The position numbers were made by a program, and so were the translations under genes. Positions 5,641-6,524 of a DNA stretch of 6,524 nucleotides are shown here, piece after piece. Source of the DNA: Alphaproteobacteria bacterium (lineage in GTDB: Bacteria; Pseudomonadota; Alphaproteobacteria; JAGOMX01); assembly GCA_016742295.1 (NCBI GenBank), contig JACVCA010000073.1, positions 1 to 6,524 of the forward strand. Reading direction: 5' to 3'. The notes below the pieces were generated by a model. The model was not told the DNA's origin. It worked only from the letters and a program-made list of their open reading frames with translations, and searched no databases. The stretch's first letter is position 1; each line of letters begins with the position of its first letter.

Positions 5641-6524
5641 GTGGTTGCAATTACATTGCCTGATCGTTCGATCAAGGACTATCCCCAGCCGATTACAGGC
5701 AGGCAAGTAGCAGAAAGTATTGGCACACGCCTTGCAAGAGATGCAATTGCTGTTCGTATTACTGGCGAATTAAAAGATCTGGATACTCTTATAACTACTG
5801 ATGCAACAGTCCAAATCATTACTCGTACCCATCAAGATGCATTGGAAATCCTACGCCATGATGCAGCTCACATCCTGGCTGAAGCTGTAAAAGAACTCTA
5901 TCCTGAAACGCTTTTAACCATCGGTCCTGCAATTGAAAATGGATTTTACTACGATTTTTATCGGGAAAAATCGTTTACACCTGAAGATCTTATTTTAATT
6001 GAAGAACGGATGCGTGAAATTGTTAAACGCGATGAGAAAATTTGTCGAAAAGAGTGGAGCCGCAATCAAGCAATTGCGTTTTTTAAAGATCGAAACGAGC
6101 CTTTTAAAGCAGAAATCCTTGAAGCGCTCCCTGAAAGTGAAATAATTTCTGTTTATACACAAGGCAGTTTTACTGATCCTTGTCTGGGGCCCCATTCGCC
6201 TTCCACAGGCTACTTGGGTCAAGGCTTTAAGTTGATGAAAGTGGCAGGTGCCTATTGGCGAGGTGATTCGAAAAACCCAATGCTCCAACGGATTTATGGG
6301 ACAGCTTGGGCCGATGAAAAGCAGCTCCAAACTTATTTAACGCAGCTTGAAGAGGCTGAAAAGCGTAACCACAAAAAGCTAGGTCGCGAGATGGACCTCT
6401 TCCATTTTCAAGAAGCAGCAGCTGGTAGTGTTTTTTGGCATCCACGGGGTTGGCAACTATATCGATTAATTGAAACTTATATTCGTGAGCGCTTGCAACA
6501 GCATGGCTATGTTGAAGTACGCAC
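5641..6524 (+). CDS. thrS: Threonyl-tRNA synthetase, N-terminal part (3' end outside window)
   Basis: ThrRS charges tRNA-Thr with threonine in the cytoplasm and removes misattached serine. The 294 complete codons cover the N-terminal TGS domain (about 1-62), the editing domain (about 63-225) and the start of the class II catalytic core. Editing-site residues are present: HxxxH at His73/His77 (RHDAAHILAEA) and CxxxH at Cys181/His185 (DPCLGPHSP), nearly the E. coli numbering. The linker and core entry show RNHKKLGREMDLFHF (242-256) and VFWHPRGWQLYRLIE (264-278). The catalytic motifs 2 and 3 and the anticodon domain lie beyond the window. E. coli ThrRS has 642 residues, so somewhat under half is seen. 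The GTG start gives VVAITLPD, matching the family MPVITLPD, and has AAGGA ten bases upstream. An in-frame TAA at 5602-5604 rules out a start further than 12 codons upstream, and no ATG, GTG or TTG lies between. It is divergent from maeB. Confidence 0.97.
   Translation, partial: MVAITLPDRSIKDYPQPITGRQVAESIGTRLARDAIAVRITGELKDLDTLITTDATVQIITRTHQDALEILRHDAAHILAEAVKELYPETLLTIGPAIENGFYYDFYREKSFTPEDLILIEERMREIVKRDEKICRKEWSRNQAIAFFKDRNEPFKAEILEALPESEIISVYTQGSFTDPCLGPHSPSTGYLGQGFKLMKVAGAYWRGDSKNPMLQRIYGTAWADEKQLQTYLTQLEEAEKRNHKKLGREMDLFHFQEAAAGSVFWHPRGWQLYRLIETYIRERLQQHGYVEVR

Noticed and set aside
5995..6445. Two minus-strand open frames of 111 and 72 codons opposite thrS
   Set aside because: They are antisense to conserved ThrRS editing and linker sequence, and their translations show no family features.

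Overview
The window holds four housekeeping protein genes and two gene-free stretches of about 400 and 570 bases. It comes from an AT-rich alphaproteobacterium. The protein sequences carry alphaproteobacterial-style family motifs: the N-terminus of the malic enzyme, the TM-domain motifs of MgtE, and AccA. The low G+C by eye and the long AT-rich spacers would fit a host-associated lineage such as Holosporales or a relative. That placement is an inference from sequence style, not a demonstrated result.

Layout: (1) positions 2-922, plus strand: the 3' part of accA, the carboxyltransferase alpha subunit of acetyl-CoA carboxylase, with about a dozen N-terminal codons lying before the window. (2) 923-1325: a convergent spacer with no convincing gene, containing an imperfect GC-containing hairpin, an A-run/T-run dyad that may act as a weak bidirectional terminator, and a short direct repeat. 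(3) 1326-2756, minus strand: mgtE, a magnesium channel/transporter. (4) 2771-5074, minus strand: a maeB-type malic enzyme fused to a phosphotransacetylase-like domain. It lies 14 bases upstream of mgtE on the same strand, so the two probably form a maeB-mgtE operon. (5) 5075-5640: a divergent spacer with a perfect 6+6 palindrome upstream of maeB, three AT-rich inverted repeats, a pair of 8-bp repeats spaced 11 bp apart, and a candidate thrS promoter and ribosome binding site. (6) 5641-6524, plus strand: the 5' part of thrS (threonyl-tRNA synthetase), starting at GTG and running off the window.

The genes are linked loosely by metabolism. Malic enzyme turns malate into pyruvate and a reduced nicotinamide cofactor, which feed acetyl-CoA and reducing power to lipid synthesis. 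AccA is part of the enzyme that commits acetyl-CoA to fatty acids. MgtE supplies Mg2+, which malic enzyme, acetyl-CoA carboxylase (through MgATP) and ThrRS all need. Only maeB and mgtE look co-transcribed. I found no mobile element, CRISPR array, tRNA or rRNA, and no defence or otherwise undescribed gene system. The points worth checking are regulatory: the palindrome over a candidate maeB promoter, the dyad-rich spacer before thrS, and the out-of-frame ATG beside the thrS start.
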